Shown here: one piece after another, positions 46,069 to 57,156 of the stretch
How the letters are laid out: each line of letters starts with the position of its first letter
Position numbering within the stretch: position 1 is the stretch's first letter
Source: Ianthella basta
Taxonomy: Eukaryota > Porifera > Demospongiae > Verongiida > Ianthellidae
Length of the DNA stretch: 64,000 nucleotides
Assembly (NCBI GenBank): GCA_964019415.1
Contig: OZ025870.1
Coordinates: 6,019,415 to 6,083,414 of the forward strand
Direction: 5' to 3'
Notes under the pieces: generated by a model
Seen by the model: only the letters and a program-made list of their open reading frames with translations
Databases searched by the model: none
What the model was told of the DNA's origin: nothing
Program-made: the position numbers and the translations under genes

Positions 46069-47712
46069 ATGAGAGGGATGTTGGATACAGCCACCTACAA
46101 ACGACTGAAGAAGGACCCTACTGCTACCCAGGAGGGAAAGCTGAGTCGAAGACTGAAGGGGCTGGAGAAGGATGGAGAGATCACAGGGCATCTATACCAC
46201 CAGCTCAGGCCATCCGGCAGCCAACCTCCCAGGATCTACGGCCTCCCGAAGATCCACAAGGCAGAAGTCCCTCTCAGATCCATTGTCTCATGCATTGGGG
46301 CCCCTTCTTACCAACTCTCCAAACACATCGCCTCTCTCATCTCTCCCCTAGCAGGCAAGACGGACTCACATGTGAAGAACTCCAAGCATTTTGTGGAGGT
46401 GATGTCAGACCTGAGGGTTGAGGAGGACGAGATGCTGGTCAGCTTTGACGTATCCTCCCTGTTCACCAACGTGCCCATTGACGAGGCGGTGCAGGTCATT
46501 CGTGACAGATTGCGTAGGGATGAAACGCTGGTGAACAGGACCACTCTCTCTCCTGACAGGGTTGCAGAACTGCTTGAGACGTGCTTGAAGTCCACCTATT
46601 TCTGCTACAGAGGAGAGTTCTATGAGCAACGGGAAGGTGCAGCAATGGGTTCCCCTGTCTCAGCAGTTGTGGCGAACCTGTACATGGAGTTCTTCGAAGA
46701 ACTGGCACTCAGGTCCGCCCCAACCAAGCCCCGGCTCTGGAAGAGGTACGTGGATGACACCTGCTGTATCGTGAAGAAGGGCACACTGGAAGGACTCCTG
46801 AGCCACCTCAACAGTGTGCGGCCATCCATCAAGTTCACTGTGGAAGTGGAGAAGGAAGGGAGCCTCCCCTTTCTTGACGCCCTGCTCCAGAGGAAAGATG
46901 ATGGCAACTTGGATGTCACTGTCTACAGGAAGCCCACACACACAGACCGGTACCTGGACTTCCGGTCCCACCATCCATCTCACGTCAAAAGAGGGCTGGT
47001 CAGATGTCTGTACGACAGAGCAAGGAGCATCACCACCAAGCAGGAGGACTTACAGAAGGAAGAGTGTCACCTCACCGAGGTGCTGAGACAGAACGGTTAC
47101 CCCAGTAACTTCATCCGCTCCTCATCCATTCCTTCCAGGCGAGATGTGGAGACCACTGAGGAGCCACTGCCGGAGGAGGGACGCAGACCCCCACTGGTGA
47201 TGCTTCCCTACACGAAAGGAGTCAGTGAGGACATCAGACGGGTCTGTAGGAAGTTCGGCATGAAGGTTGTCTTCAGGTCTGGACTGTCTCTACGTTCCAT
47301 GCTAACCAAGGTGAAGGACACACTGGCGCTGGAGAAGAAACCCAAGGTGGTGTATCAAGTCCCATGCAGCTGTGGCGAGATCTACATTGGGGAGACACTG
47401 AGGAGGCTCGAGACAAGAATGAAAGAGCACCGGAATGCCTGTCAGAAGGGGACACTGGAGAAGTCAGCCCTTGCAGAACATGCGTGGAAGAACCACCATC
47501 CAATCAAATGGGAGGAGACAACAGTGATCGACCAAGCCAGGACCTCCAAAGAACTGATGCTCAAGGAGGCAATCCACATCAGGCTGAACCACCCCTCCCT
47601 CAACAGGGATGGTGGGCTGGAGCTGCCTGGATGTTGGATGGCCGCCTTGAGGAAGGCAATCCCGCAACTTCCGGTGACACCCCTTGATGTGGCTTCCGGT
47701 GACAGCGCATGA
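46069..47712 (+). CDS. Penelope-like reverse transcriptase with GIY-YIG endonuclease (N-terminally truncated)
   Basis: An uninterrupted 547-codon frame. Motifs in order: GLPKIHK (about residues 58-64), LVSFDVSSLFTNVP (123-136, catalytic Asp at 127), GSPVSAVVANLYME (194-207), RYVDDT (226-231, the catalytic Asp pair), LPFLDALL (266-273), VYRKPTHTDRYL (285-296), then VVYQVPCSCGEIYIGET (427-443), a GIY-YIG endonuclease with downstream R and EH residues. Upstream in frame, codons for EDYDRK run into the inverted-repeat junction near 46043, so the true start was lost there. RT makes cDNA primed at the nick cut by the GIY-YIG domain. All key residues seen are intact, so the insertion is fairly recent, though the lost N-terminus probably makes it inactive. 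Confidence 0.88.
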   Translation: MRGMLDTATYKRLKKDPTATQEGKLSRRLKGLEKDGEITGHLYHQLRPSGSQPPRIYGLPKIHKAEVPLRSIVSCIGAPSYQLSKHIASLISPLAGKTDSHVKNSKHFVEVMSDLRVEEDEMLVSFDVSSLFTNVPIDEAVQVIRDRLRRDETLVNRTTLSPDRVAELLETCLKSTYFCYRGEFYEQREGAAMGSPVSAVVANLYMEFFEELALRSAPTKPRLWKRYVDDTCCIVKKGTLEGLLSHLNSVRPSIKFTVEVEKEGSLPFLDALLQRKDDGNLDVTVYRKPTHTDRYLDFRSHHPSHVKRGLVRCLYDRARSITTKQEDLQKEECHLTEVLRQNGYPSNFIRSSSIPSRRDVETTEEPLPEEGRRPPLVMLPYTKGVSEDIRRVCRKFGMKVVFRSGLSLRSMLTKVKDTLALEKKPKVVYQVPCSCGEIYIGETLRRLETRMKEHRNACQKGTLEKSALAEHAWKNHHPIKWEETTVIDQARTSKELMLKEAIHIRLNHPSLNRDGGLELPGCWMAALRKAIPQLPVTPLDVASGDSA

Positions 47713-47825
47713 TGAGATGCTAGGCTATAAATATGATCCGTGCTCGCGCTAGCCTATCTTCGCCCTGAAGAAGACCAGAACATGTTCTCTGCTCCACTTC
47801 ACTTAATTATCGGCTATCAGGCCGG

Positions 47826-48471
47826 TGTAACAGGATATCAGTTCCCCCCGGAACTAGAATCCTAGGACTGGAGGTCCCCCTCTAGGATTTCAGTTCCCCT
47901 TGCGAATCCGTGCGCGGAACGCCTGTCCTAGTACGGGAGTTCCGCGTAAGAAGTCAGCTGTCAAAGTTTTTCAGTAACAACGAAGCAAAGACATGAAAAT
48001 GCAGAACATGCAAAAACAGCAAAGATTAACTTCACATCGCGTAACTATCCCGTAGGCTCCAATTTCAACAGTAATTAAATTTCGATTAATGCAACTGGTA
48101 CTTTACAGCAGTTAGCTAGCTAGCTAGCTATTAGCAACATTTTACCAAACTAACTTTAACAAACAAACATTTTTGCAATCTTACATACAGCATGTATTAT
48201 CATCTATTACTTACCTGTATTGTCTTGTAATGAGCAGCATCGCGATGTCATGAATATCTGGGAAGCCCGTTTGCATGTGGAGCGCTCATATTAGAAGGCG
48301 GGATGGAAGGATCTGAAACGGTAGTCATCCTGGAGAGCCTACTACGCAAGGCACTTGAATTCCAAAGTCTTCAACACAACGACTCCACTAGCAGCGCCCG
48401 ATATGGGGGGAACTGGTATCCTAGAGGGGGGAACCACGGTCCTAAGAGGGGGGAAGTGAAATCCTGCTACA
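47826..48471. mobile_element. 646-bp TIR element with subterminal CCTAGG/CCCCCC repeats
   Basis: The ends are TGTAACAGGATATCAGTTCC and, from the right, TGTAGCAGGATTTCACTTCC, flanked by CCGG and CCAG (possible 4-bp duplication). Both subterminal regions repeat TCCTAG and runs of C or G. Unit B lacks it (CAGGCCGGTTTAGAT near 54952). Superfamily not assigned. Confidence 0.6.
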
Positions 48472-48579
48472 CCAGTTTAGATGGAATGGACCGGTTTAAA
48501 GCGGATGTAGCTGCGTATAATGTATACGTCCGTGCTGTGTATAGTTTCCTTGTCCGTTTATGATCAAGTCGCGATCGGA

Positions 48580-49494
48580 ATGTCCCAAACGACTTCTTCC
48601 TTGCTGATGATTCGCCCTCTGGCCTTTGGTTTCGACTTTGACGCAGCTGAAGATTGTATATTTCAGCATCCGGATGAGGACCCGCCTGCAACAGCTGCGA
48701 AGGCGAAGAAAGAATTTGACAACTTCGTTGGATGTCTAAGAGGCAAGGAGATCGCTGTCAGAGTGGTCGAAGACACAACGGGATCCCCAGACGCCTGTTT
48801 CCCCAATAACTGGTTCTCTTGTCATGCCGACGAGCGCATGGTAGTAGTGTATTCGATGATGGCGAAGTCGCGCCGGCTGGAAAGACGGTGGGATGTGATC
48901 AAAGAAATTGCCCAGTCCAACAAGTGGGAAACGCTAGACCTGTCTCGGTACGAAAGCGAGAACAAGTTCTTGGAGGGCACGGGGAGCTTGGTTCTTGATC
49001 GATCGAACAAGATTGCGTATGCGAGCCTCTCACGAAGAACGCACAGAGAGGTCTTAGATGTGTTCTGCAGCAAGCTAGGCTACAGGCCTGTTGTATTCAA
49101 TGCTACATCTCTGGTCAATGGCAAGACATACCCAGTGTACCACACCAATGTAGTGATGTCTGTGGGGTCTATGGTAGCTGTGGTGTGCCTTGACGCCATA
49201 CGAGACCGAACTGAGAAGGATACTGTTTTACATGAGCTAACAACCAGTGGAAAGGATGTTCTGAACATTACAGAGGAGCAAATGACCATGTATGCGGGGA
49301 ATGTGCTTGAAGTACGCAGCCAGGTAGGGGAGGCCATCGTGGTGATGTCATCTCAGGCACATAGCTCTCTCCATAGCCATCAGCTGCAGAAGCTAGAGCA
49401 ATATGCCACTGTCCTGCATGTCCCTCTCCCAACCATTGAATACATCAGTGGTGGCAGTGCAAGATGCATGATGGCAGAGTTACATGACAAATGA
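48580..49494 (+). CDS. CtlX/DDAH-type hydrolase of the arginine-deiminase superfamily, copy A (intronless)
   Basis: A single 304-residue frame beginning MSQTTSSLLMIRPLAFGFDF, the usual start of bacterial CtlX and the related eukaryotic DDAH-like family. Family landmarks: DACFPNNWFS (71-80), SRRLERRWD (97-105), FLEGTGSLVLDR (130-141), YHTNVVMSVG (187-196, catalytic His188) and the C-terminal SGGSARCMMAE (290-300, nucleophile Cys296). The fold is the five-bladed guanidine-modifying propeller. CtlX hydrolyses citrulline to ornithine, while DDAH relatives act on methylarginines; which applies here cannot be told from sequence. An in-frame ATG at 48520 would add 20 hydrophobic residues, but the conserved family start favours 48580. 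No intron is needed, unlike the 16-exon M17 genes. The 3' flank is nearly identical to that of copy B. Confidence 0.88.
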   Translation: MSQTTSSLLMIRPLAFGFDFDAAEDCIFQHPDEDPPATAAKAKKEFDNFVGCLRGKEIAVRVVEDTTGSPDACFPNNWFSCHADERMVVVYSMMAKSRRLERRWDVIKEIAQSNKWETLDLSRYESENKFLEGTGSLVLDRSNKIAYASLSRRTHREVLDVFCSKLGYRPVVFNATSLVNGKTYPVYHTNVVMSVGSMVAVVCLDAIRDRTEKDTVLHELTTSGKDVLNITEEQMTMYAGNVLEVRSQVGEAIVVMSSQAHSSLHSHQLQKLEQYATVLHVPLPTIEYISGGSARCMMAELHDK

Positions 49495-49802
49495 CTGTCA
49501 TGAAGAAACAACTACGTACCTCAAAAGAAACACCTATATTTAGTATGCTGTTACTAGCTGGAGTTACCATATTATAGTATAATTTTTTATACACTCACAC
49601 AATAGTTTCTTTAATATTTACCTTATAAATCACTGCTGCACGGCCACAAGTGATACCATTGCCAAGCACATAGCAATGTGTGTATGACATTTCTTATCAG
49701 GCAAGTAAACTAGGAATACACAATTACAAAGGCATAATACTGCCTTGCAGCATAATTATTCGTCTGCCATAGGCGAAGAGAATCAGAAGTGAAACATCTT
49801 AC

Positions 49803-49940
49803 AGCCCGTTTACACTAGCGGAACGGTTCCAGAACCGGTTATGAGAACCGTTCCATGGATCGGTTCTCATCGGTTCACCCCCCGTTTACACTAGTTCCGG
49901 CACAACCGGTTCGAGTAGTGTTGAACGCATCACGTATACT
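49803..49940. mobile_element. Decayed foldback of the GTTTACACTAG family
   Basis: It begins like the 57160 element (CAGCCCGTTTACACTAGCGG) and shares AACGGTTCCAGAACCGG, but diverges after GAGAACCG and contains a second GTTTACACTAG. It is probably a rearranged or partly deleted copy at the same duplicated position. Confidence 0.5.
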
Positions 49941-49976
49941 ATGTATGAGAACATGTGTATGGGTTCTGAAGCAATG

Positions 49977-50125
49977 AAGCTGGCTATGGTGACACTGTGT
50001 ATGCATGGGATCTGGAGGAATGTGGCTGGCTGTGATGACACTGTGTATATATGGGATCTGGAGGAATGTGGCTGGCTATGATGACACTGTGTATGGGATC
50101 TGGAGGAATGTGGCTGGCTATGCGG
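49977..50125. repeat. Minisatellite of about 45-50 bp, three and a half units
   Basis: Each unit contains GACACTGTGTATG (with short insertions) and GGGATCTGGAGGAATGTGGC. Unit B has nothing similar at the matching place. Confidence 0.7.
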
Positions 50126-52560
50126 ACACTATTATGGTTTCTTGACTGTTTGGCGGAGGTGGGTCCCTGAGCTCTTGAGCAACGTGTACACCACACCAAT
50201 TAGCTTAATCACACTCACTATGATTACAATGCCGCAGGTGACCTGGGGAGAGCCTGTAGTGTGTTACCTCAAATTGCACAGTATACACTGTGTGTCAATA
50301 TCTCCAAATTATGATGCATGCTCAGTTATCTGTGAACCACAAGGATTATTCTGTCACTGCCAGAAGTGCTTTGCATGTGTGCTCTCATTCTCATCTAACT
50401 GATCATGAATGCCTGTTAATTCTATTCGCTCTTTTCCTCCTTCTCCTCCCCTCTCCCCTCCTTCCTCCCCCCCCCCCCCCCCCTGTACAGGTGTACAGGT
50501 GTCAGAACACACCAACTCAACTGATAGCAGTATGATTATAGCTTCATCAAACTGTGTGCTGACAACAACTTTCTCATAAGTATCACTTACTTTCACCTTG
50601 TGTTTTGTAATATTATGAATGTGTGCCTATTCATGAAAATGCATTAACTTTCTATGAAATTAGCTACATACATATGCATGTGCCTGGTATACAGTAGGTG
50701 TGAGCATGCACATGGCGGCTGGCTGGGGTGATTAGTTTGAAAAGGAAGCAGAAAAGGGTGCAAAGAAGACTATATTGCCATATTGGCTGCAGTAAGAAAC
50801 CACAATGTACAAAATGCGTGCTTATACACAAGCTCCTAATTAATAATTATATTATTCATAGTATAGCTAATTAAAATCATATGCATGTTTAACAATTAAG
50901 GCTGGAAACTGCAACCTTTGGTGCAGTGGTAGGAAGTGCATACATCCAACCCATTATTATAAAACTATCTCTATCAACTACTGCAGAAAGGCAGCATTAT
51001 ATATAATATTACTGTGCGCAATAAAACGAAAGTCACAGTAACAGACTCAAATTATATAATTATATGCACACAAGCACAATTCATACTTGCTATGTACAGT
51101 GTCATAATAATTATCACCTTCAACAAGAATTATAAAAGCACGTGCACGTTCATTCTATAGCAGTGGTCCTGCAGGGAGGTCATGCATATGCTGCCCATGC
51201 AGGTGGCAGTTCTTAATTAGAATGAATGATTGCAATATGATTACTAATGTATGTAACTGACATACATACACCACACACATTACAACACATGCATGCATGG
51301 TATACGTATGCATTATTAATTGTATACTTAATTCTCACACCTTACCCTCAATTGCAAGTAGGTGGTCATGTGGTTATGGTTATATATTTTGCTGGATGGA
51401 ACAGCTCTCACACGTACTGCTTATAGTGAGCAGTGCACATTGGACTGATGGAGCAGATCTCAAGGAGCTCACTTACTGTATTTTCTTAATTGTATGCCAG
51501 GGTATAGAGGAATTCACTTGCATGGCTTAAAGTGAGCTAGCAGTGTACATTGGCCATGGAGAGCTGATGAGGGACTATAGGAGTAGAGGAGCACTTGCAT
51601 GCATGGCTTAGTGAGCAGTGAGTATATTATACACATCCTCTAGCTCCCCCCCCCCCCTCCCCCTCAAGGCAGCAGATCGAGGAGCTCATGACATGGCTTA
51701 GTGAACATGTACACAGTGGGTGCACACATGCCATGCAGACCAGAGAAGCTCAAATGCATATGTATGCAATTGTACAGCCTATAGCTAGTGCACAAGCATG
51801 CAGTGCATGGGTACACATTGCAATTGCATGGCCATAATACATGCAAAGCAGTGGAGCTCACTTGTATGGCTTACAGTGACTAGTAACAGATCGAGGCCAG
51901 ACAAGCTCTTGATCACTTGCAATTGAATATATACTGGGTTGCATGTTAACTGATCATGAAGGAATGGATATCTAACTTTACAGCAACTTGCAGGTGTATA
52001 TAGTTAGCTGTGGTGGAATTGTAGCTGTATGTGAGCTGTCAGGTGGAATGTCCAATCCTACACTCAATTCGTTCCATCACTAGTAATTCTACAACATCAA
52101 AACATTGCTGGCTCACTACTTCTGACCATTCCTACCACATACACACAAATACATACAGTACACATCAGCTGTGAACCACAATGTATGTACTGTACATTAC
52201 ATGGTACCATGCCATAACCAAACGTGTTGACACTAGCTCTTGTCATTTGGGTGTCTTGCATGCTGTATCTCCTCTCCTTCCTCCCAATCCCTCCTCCAGA
52301 CTATGGAGAGATGGGTCTGGAGCTTGTCCTCACTCACTGTCTCTTGTGGTGCCCCCCTCCCTCGTGTGGGTACGGTGGACTGGTCTGGAGGGGAAGGGAC
52401 AGAGGAGGAGCAGAAGACACTGGAGTGCACATGAATATAGTTTGGCCTAACACACCCAGACACCCACACCCACACCTGTAATTGTCCCCCCCCCCCCCAT
52501 GAACTCACAAACAAACATGGTGGTATAACACACACACGTACACATGCAAGTTCACATGAA
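50126..52560. other. Intergenic DNA with homopolymer runs
   Basis: No supported gene. Runs of C occur near 50468-50482, 51647-51657 and 52487-52498. AT-rich islands fill 50860-51130. An exon-like stretch after an acceptor (CCTCCTCCAG, about 52303) has no recognisable product. Confidence 0.4.
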
Positions 52561-52564
52561 CATA

Positions 52565-53045
<481 letters not shown>

Positions 53046-54537
53046 CAATCATACCAACCAGTACTGTAGTAGTGAATTCACCATCACCACACAGGAAGTG
53101 GCCATTGTTAATAGTTCACCGTATGTACAGTGCTATTGTGTGCTTAAGACAATTGCAGTAAATATACAGTAATTGGGGCGATATGCAAACAGACACCAAT
53201 GAATGTGGATAAGGATCACGATATGGATTCCATCACCACTTGAGCCAGAGTGATACCATGCTGAGGTGCAATATACAGTGGGAGTTCATCTTCAAAATAT
53301 CCACTAATGTTCTGAAGCTCCTTGGGTACATATGTGGCTACGCAGTGGATTCCAAATCTTACTGCTCATGCAACTCAACACCCTCAACTATACTGCAGAC
53401 ATAGCCGGTACAGAGAATACTCAATCAACTTGGTTTGCAAGAGTATAGGGTACATAATCAGTTGATTGGATTTTAAATTTAGCCTCCAAATGTCTAGGGG
53501 ACTTGGGGACAAAGGACGAGTAATGTAATTGTGTGTAATTGTGTAGTTATGTGTCAATTACATGAAGATAATCAACTACTATTACAATTACTTTAGCAAA
53601 AATACCTCAATAACCCTAAATATTACAATTACTGAGAAAAGTGCAACCAGTTGCCATTACCACTGCACTGGTATGTGTGCAAATGCAGCAGATCCTATAT
53701 TATGCACACATACGCAGTGGTCATAAGGCAGGCTACAACAATCAAAGCATTTTAAACTGAAGATTGTGTGTCAATGATCACGATAAAGAGCCAAAGTTCC
53801 TCCATCTGTGCATGCATGTACATCTAGCTACATGAGCGGCTGGCCACGGACGTGTGTATACTGCTGGGGTTAATGTCATGTATGTATCAAAGCGCACATC
53901 GCGCGTAATACTTCACATCCATGCAAACATTCAAGCATTATATAATGTAATGTGCTTACCTGTCCATATTTAGGCTTGCGGCATTGTTATTTCATTGGTT
54001 TCTCACACTGCTGGCTAATTAAATGATTGCAAAACCCTGGCTCAGTACAAAGACTGTTGGAAATGTATATCATAAAGAGATCTAGATCTACAGCTGCACA
54101 CCCCTGCATGTGCCCTTTTTCTCACAATTAATGTGCATTGCTTGTACTGGCCATGGTGTATAGTTGTTCTGTGAAGGGATGGTGCTATATATAGTGGTTC
54201 CAGTCATGTTCATTCACTAGCCTGAGTGGTAGCTAAAATGTCATGTGATCTCTTCCATACATAGTACTGCATCTTTCGAATGCTCGAAGTTAACACATTG
54301 GAGAGAAATGAAAACATGTGAAGTTGCAAATGGGAGTGGCACACATCTTTAGGTGCACTCATATCTCAAATATGTGCACTTTCATGGCATCCTTTTTCTT
54401 CATGCATGAATGCCACTGAAATGTCGATCCTTTGTTCTTCACCACATACCATCACCACACAGTGCAAGTTGCAATATAATTATAATGAAACGTGTTCTCT
54501 GCTCCACTTCACTTAATTGAATTATCGGTTATCAGGC

Positions 54538-54948
54538 TAGCCTAGCCGCTAGACCCTTACTTTGTCATCGCGCGTGGGGGCGGAATAAAAGTAGGGTCTA
54601 GCAGAATGTGTAAATTCCGTGGCTCCATAATTGCTGCTGTGAGCTGAAGCAGCAGTGATCTCATTGGTCAGCGCGAGGTGTGGAATTTACACATTCTGCT
54701 AGACCCTACTTTTATTCCGCCCCCGTGCTGACCAATGAGATCGCTGCTGCTTCAGATCACAGCAGCAATTATGGAGCGGTGTCTAAATTGCTGCTGTTAT
54801 GGAGACATCGCTCCATGATTGCTGCTGTGATCTGAAGCAGCAGCGATCTCATTGGTCAGCGCGAGGTGTGGAATTTACACATTCTGCTAGACCCTACTTT
54901 CTTCCGCCCCCGTGCGCGATGACAAAGTAGGGCTAGCGGCTAGACTAC
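54538..54948. mobile_element. Nested foldback element with 7-8 bp target duplication (hAT-like)
   Basis: TATCAGG lies on both sides (54530-54536, 54949-54955). Ends: TAGCCTAGCCGCTAG and, from the right, TAGTCTAGCCGCTAG, extended by TACTTTGTCATCGCGC in both arms. Inside, ATTCTGCTAGACCCTACTTT occurs in both orientations and GATCTCATTGGTCAGCGCGA is repeated, so at least one further foldback is nested. Unit A has the empty site (GCTATCAGGCCGG). Confidence 0.65.
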
Positions 54949-54966
54949 TATCAGGCCGGTTTAGAT

Positions 54967-55828
54967 CGCATGTGGGACATGTCCATATGTAAACATATGG
55001 CTTCCGTGCGGGCCGATTTTGACCTTCCGTATTCTCTTCCCTTTCTCTGCCAGATTGGGCCCGAATTGTGCGAACTTGGCATCAATCTGAACACCTGTCC
55101 TTGTACTACAAACGTGTGCTTACAAATAGTGAATAATCATTCTCTTTTTCGAGATATATCGCCGTTAGTGACTACGGTAAAATAGCACAAATCGTCGTTG
55201 TGGCAAGTGAGAAAGAGGCTGAATTAGAAACGAAGGGTATGGGCCAATAGGCAATCAATCACTCTAACTTTTCCATGTGAGCGATTTTCCTAACTAAATC
55301 CGCTGCAAAGTTACATCGATAAACGTAACTTCTCTCCCACCCCCCAAAAGTTGCGCACCTTATAACTCTTCGCAGAAGCATCTGATCGAAAGCGCTCACA
55401 TGGAAAAGTTAGATCTACTTCTTGCCTTTCGTAATCAACCTTCGTCGCGCCTCAGTGCCACAAGCTCACTTGCCACACGAAGATTTGCTGAGAAGACTCG
55501 TTGCCAGCTTCACTGGCAGCCATTGTCACGTGACTTCCCCGTGACACACTGTTAAAATGTCGTAACACTTGGAGTGGAGCTTCGGCGAATGACAGCGTAA
55601 CCGTATTAAAGCCGTGCATAACTGTCTAGCTGCCAGCAGGAACGACTTCGCGATTAAAGCAGATTTGTGCTTCGATTTCCGCGTTGTTGTACAATTCGTC
55701 TTGCAAATCACGCGCACATCACACGCTGTCACATGCGTAACCACGGTAACGCCGAAGAATGTGATGAAACCGCACGGTTCACGCTACAATAAACAAATTG
55801 GGCTAGCAGCGGTCATGTCCCACATGCG
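54967..55828. mobile_element. 862-bp TIR element with AT target duplication
   Basis: The ends CGCATGTGGGACATG and CATGTCCCACATGCG are perfect inverted repeats, flanked by AT (54965-54966, 55829-55830). Unit A has the empty site (TTTAGATGGAATGG near 48477). It is related to 39129-39932 in inverted orientation. The interior has its own inverted repeat (TAACTTTTCCATGTGAGCG near 55265 and the reverse near 55395). No transposase. Confidence 0.7.
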
Positions 55829-55937
55829 ATGGAATGGACCGGTTTAATGCGGATGTATAGCTACGTATAATGTATATACATATACGTCCGTGCTTTGCAT
55901 AGTTTCCTTGTCCATTTATGATCCACTCGAGATCGGA

Positions 55938-56852
55938 ATGTCCCAAACGACTTCTTCCTTGCTGATGATTCGCCCTCTGGCCTTTGGTTTCGACTTCGAC
56001 ACAGCTGAAGATTGTATATTTCAGCATCCGGATGAGGACCCGCCTGCAACAGCTGCGAAGGCGAAGAAAGAATTTGACAACTTCGTTGGATGTCTAAGAG
56101 GCAAGGAGATCGCTGTCAGAGTGGTCGAAGACACAACGGGATCCCCAGACGCCTGTTTCCCCAATAACTGGTTCTCTTGTCATGCCGACGAGCGCATGGT
56201 AGTAGTGTATTCGATGATGGCGAAGTCGCGCCGGCTGGAAAGACGGTGGGATGTGATCAAAGAAATTGCTCAGTCCAACAAGTGGGAAACGCTAGACCTG
56301 TCTCGGTACGAAAGCGAGAACAAGTTCTTGGAGGGCACCGGGAGCATGGTTCTTGATCGATCGAACAAGATTGCTTATGCGAGCCTCTCACGAAGAACGC
56401 ACAGAGAGGTCTTAGATGTGTTCTGCAGCAAGCTAGGCTACAGGCCTGTTGTATTCAATGCTACAGCTTTGGTCAATGGCAAGACATACCCAGTGTACCA
56501 CACCAATGTAGTGATGTCTGTGGGCTCTACGGTAGCTGTGGTGTGCCTTGACGCCATACGAGACCGAACTGAGAAGGATAATGTTTTACATGAGCTAACA
56601 ACCAGTGGAAAGGAAGTTCTGAACATTACAGAGAAGCAAATGACCATGTATGCGGGGAATGTGCTCGAAGTATGCAGCCAGGCAGGGGAGGCCATTGTGG
56701 TGATGTCCTCTCAGGCACACAGCTCTCTCCATAGCCATCAGCTGCAGAAGCTAGAGCAATATGCCACTGTCCTGCATGTCCCTCTCCCAACCATTGAATA
56801 CATCAGTGGTGGCAGTGCAAGATGCATGATGGCAGAGTTACATGACAAATGA
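55938..56852 (+). CDS. CtlX/DDAH-type hydrolase of the arginine-deiminase superfamily, copy B (intronless)
   Basis: 304 residues, differing from copy A at nine positions: A22T, L137M, S177A, M198T, T215N, D226E, E233K, R246C and V249A. His188, Cys296, the FPNNW segment and the LEGTGS segment are unchanged, so both should be active. The changes cluster in the second half. Downstream sequence to about 57205 matches that of copy A with no difference I could find, so the duplication is recent or gene conversion has acted. The upstream region differs because a transposon (54967-55828) sits 109 bases before the start, so the promoter of copy B could have changed. The family start MSQTTSSLLM was chosen over the in-frame ATG at 55890. 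Confidence 0.88.
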   Translation: MSQTTSSLLMIRPLAFGFDFDTAEDCIFQHPDEDPPATAAKAKKEFDNFVGCLRGKEIAVRVVEDTTGSPDACFPNNWFSCHADERMVVVYSMMAKSRRLERRWDVIKEIAQSNKWETLDLSRYESENKFLEGTGSMVLDRSNKIAYASLSRRTHREVLDVFCSKLGYRPVVFNATALVNGKTYPVYHTNVVMSVGSTVAVVCLDAIRDRTEKDNVLHELTTSGKEVLNITEKQMTMYAGNVLEVCSQAGEAIVVMSSQAHSSLHSHQLQKLEQYATVLHVPLPTIEYISGGSARCMMAELHDK

Positions 56853-57156
56853 CTGTCATGAAGAAACAACTACGTACCTCAAAAGAAACACCTATATTTA
56901 GTATGCTGTTACTAGCTGGAGTTACCATATTATAGTATAATTTTTTATACACTCACACAATAGTTTCTTTAATATTTACCTTATAAATCACTGCTGCACG
57001 GCCACAAGTGATACCATTGCCAAGCACATAGCAATGTGTGTATGACATTTCTTATCAGGCAAGTAAACTAGGAATACACAATTACAAAGGCATAATACTG
57101 CCTTGCAGCATAATTATTCGTCTGCCATAGGCGAAGAGAATCAGAAGTGAAACATC

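Larger units (their letters stand above)
45601..47778. mobile_element. Penelope-like retroelement with 12-bp target duplication
   Basis: The target duplication AACATGTTCTCT is at 45589-45600 and 47779-47790; unit B has one copy (near 54487-54498). A forward coding part (46069-47712) is preceded by an inverted copy of its own 3' region: 45704-46043 is the reverse complement of 47437-47779. Such partial inverted terminal copies are characteristic of Penelope-like elements. The left end also holds a hammerhead-like core on the minus strand. Confidence 0.88.
44390..49860. repeat. Segmental duplication with CtlX-like gene, unit A (partner 53370-57210)
   Basis: Matching blocks: 44390-45600 with 53370-54500, 47785-47825 with 54492-54536, and 48472-49860 with 55829-57215. 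Unit A has private insertions at 45601-47778 and 47826-48471. Unit B has private insertions at 54538-54948 and 54967-55828. Confidence 0.85.

Noticed and set aside
46308-46983. Minus-strand frames opposite the Penelope-like RT
   Set aside because: They are shadows of the coding strand, with no independent motifs.
48520-48579. Upstream in-frame ATG giving a hydrophobic N-terminal extension of CtlX-like copy A
   Set aside because: The extension is not kept in length or sequence in copy B, and the family starts at the conserved TSSLLMIRPLAFGF region.
49977-50125. WD40-like peptide pattern (DDTVYIWDLEE)
   Set aside because: It comes from a minisatellite unit, is broken by stops and frame changes, and has no exon structure.
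52250-52450. Possible exon after CCTCCTCCAG
   Set aside because: No partner exon, no recognised domain and no conservation that could be seen; the region is next to microsatellites.
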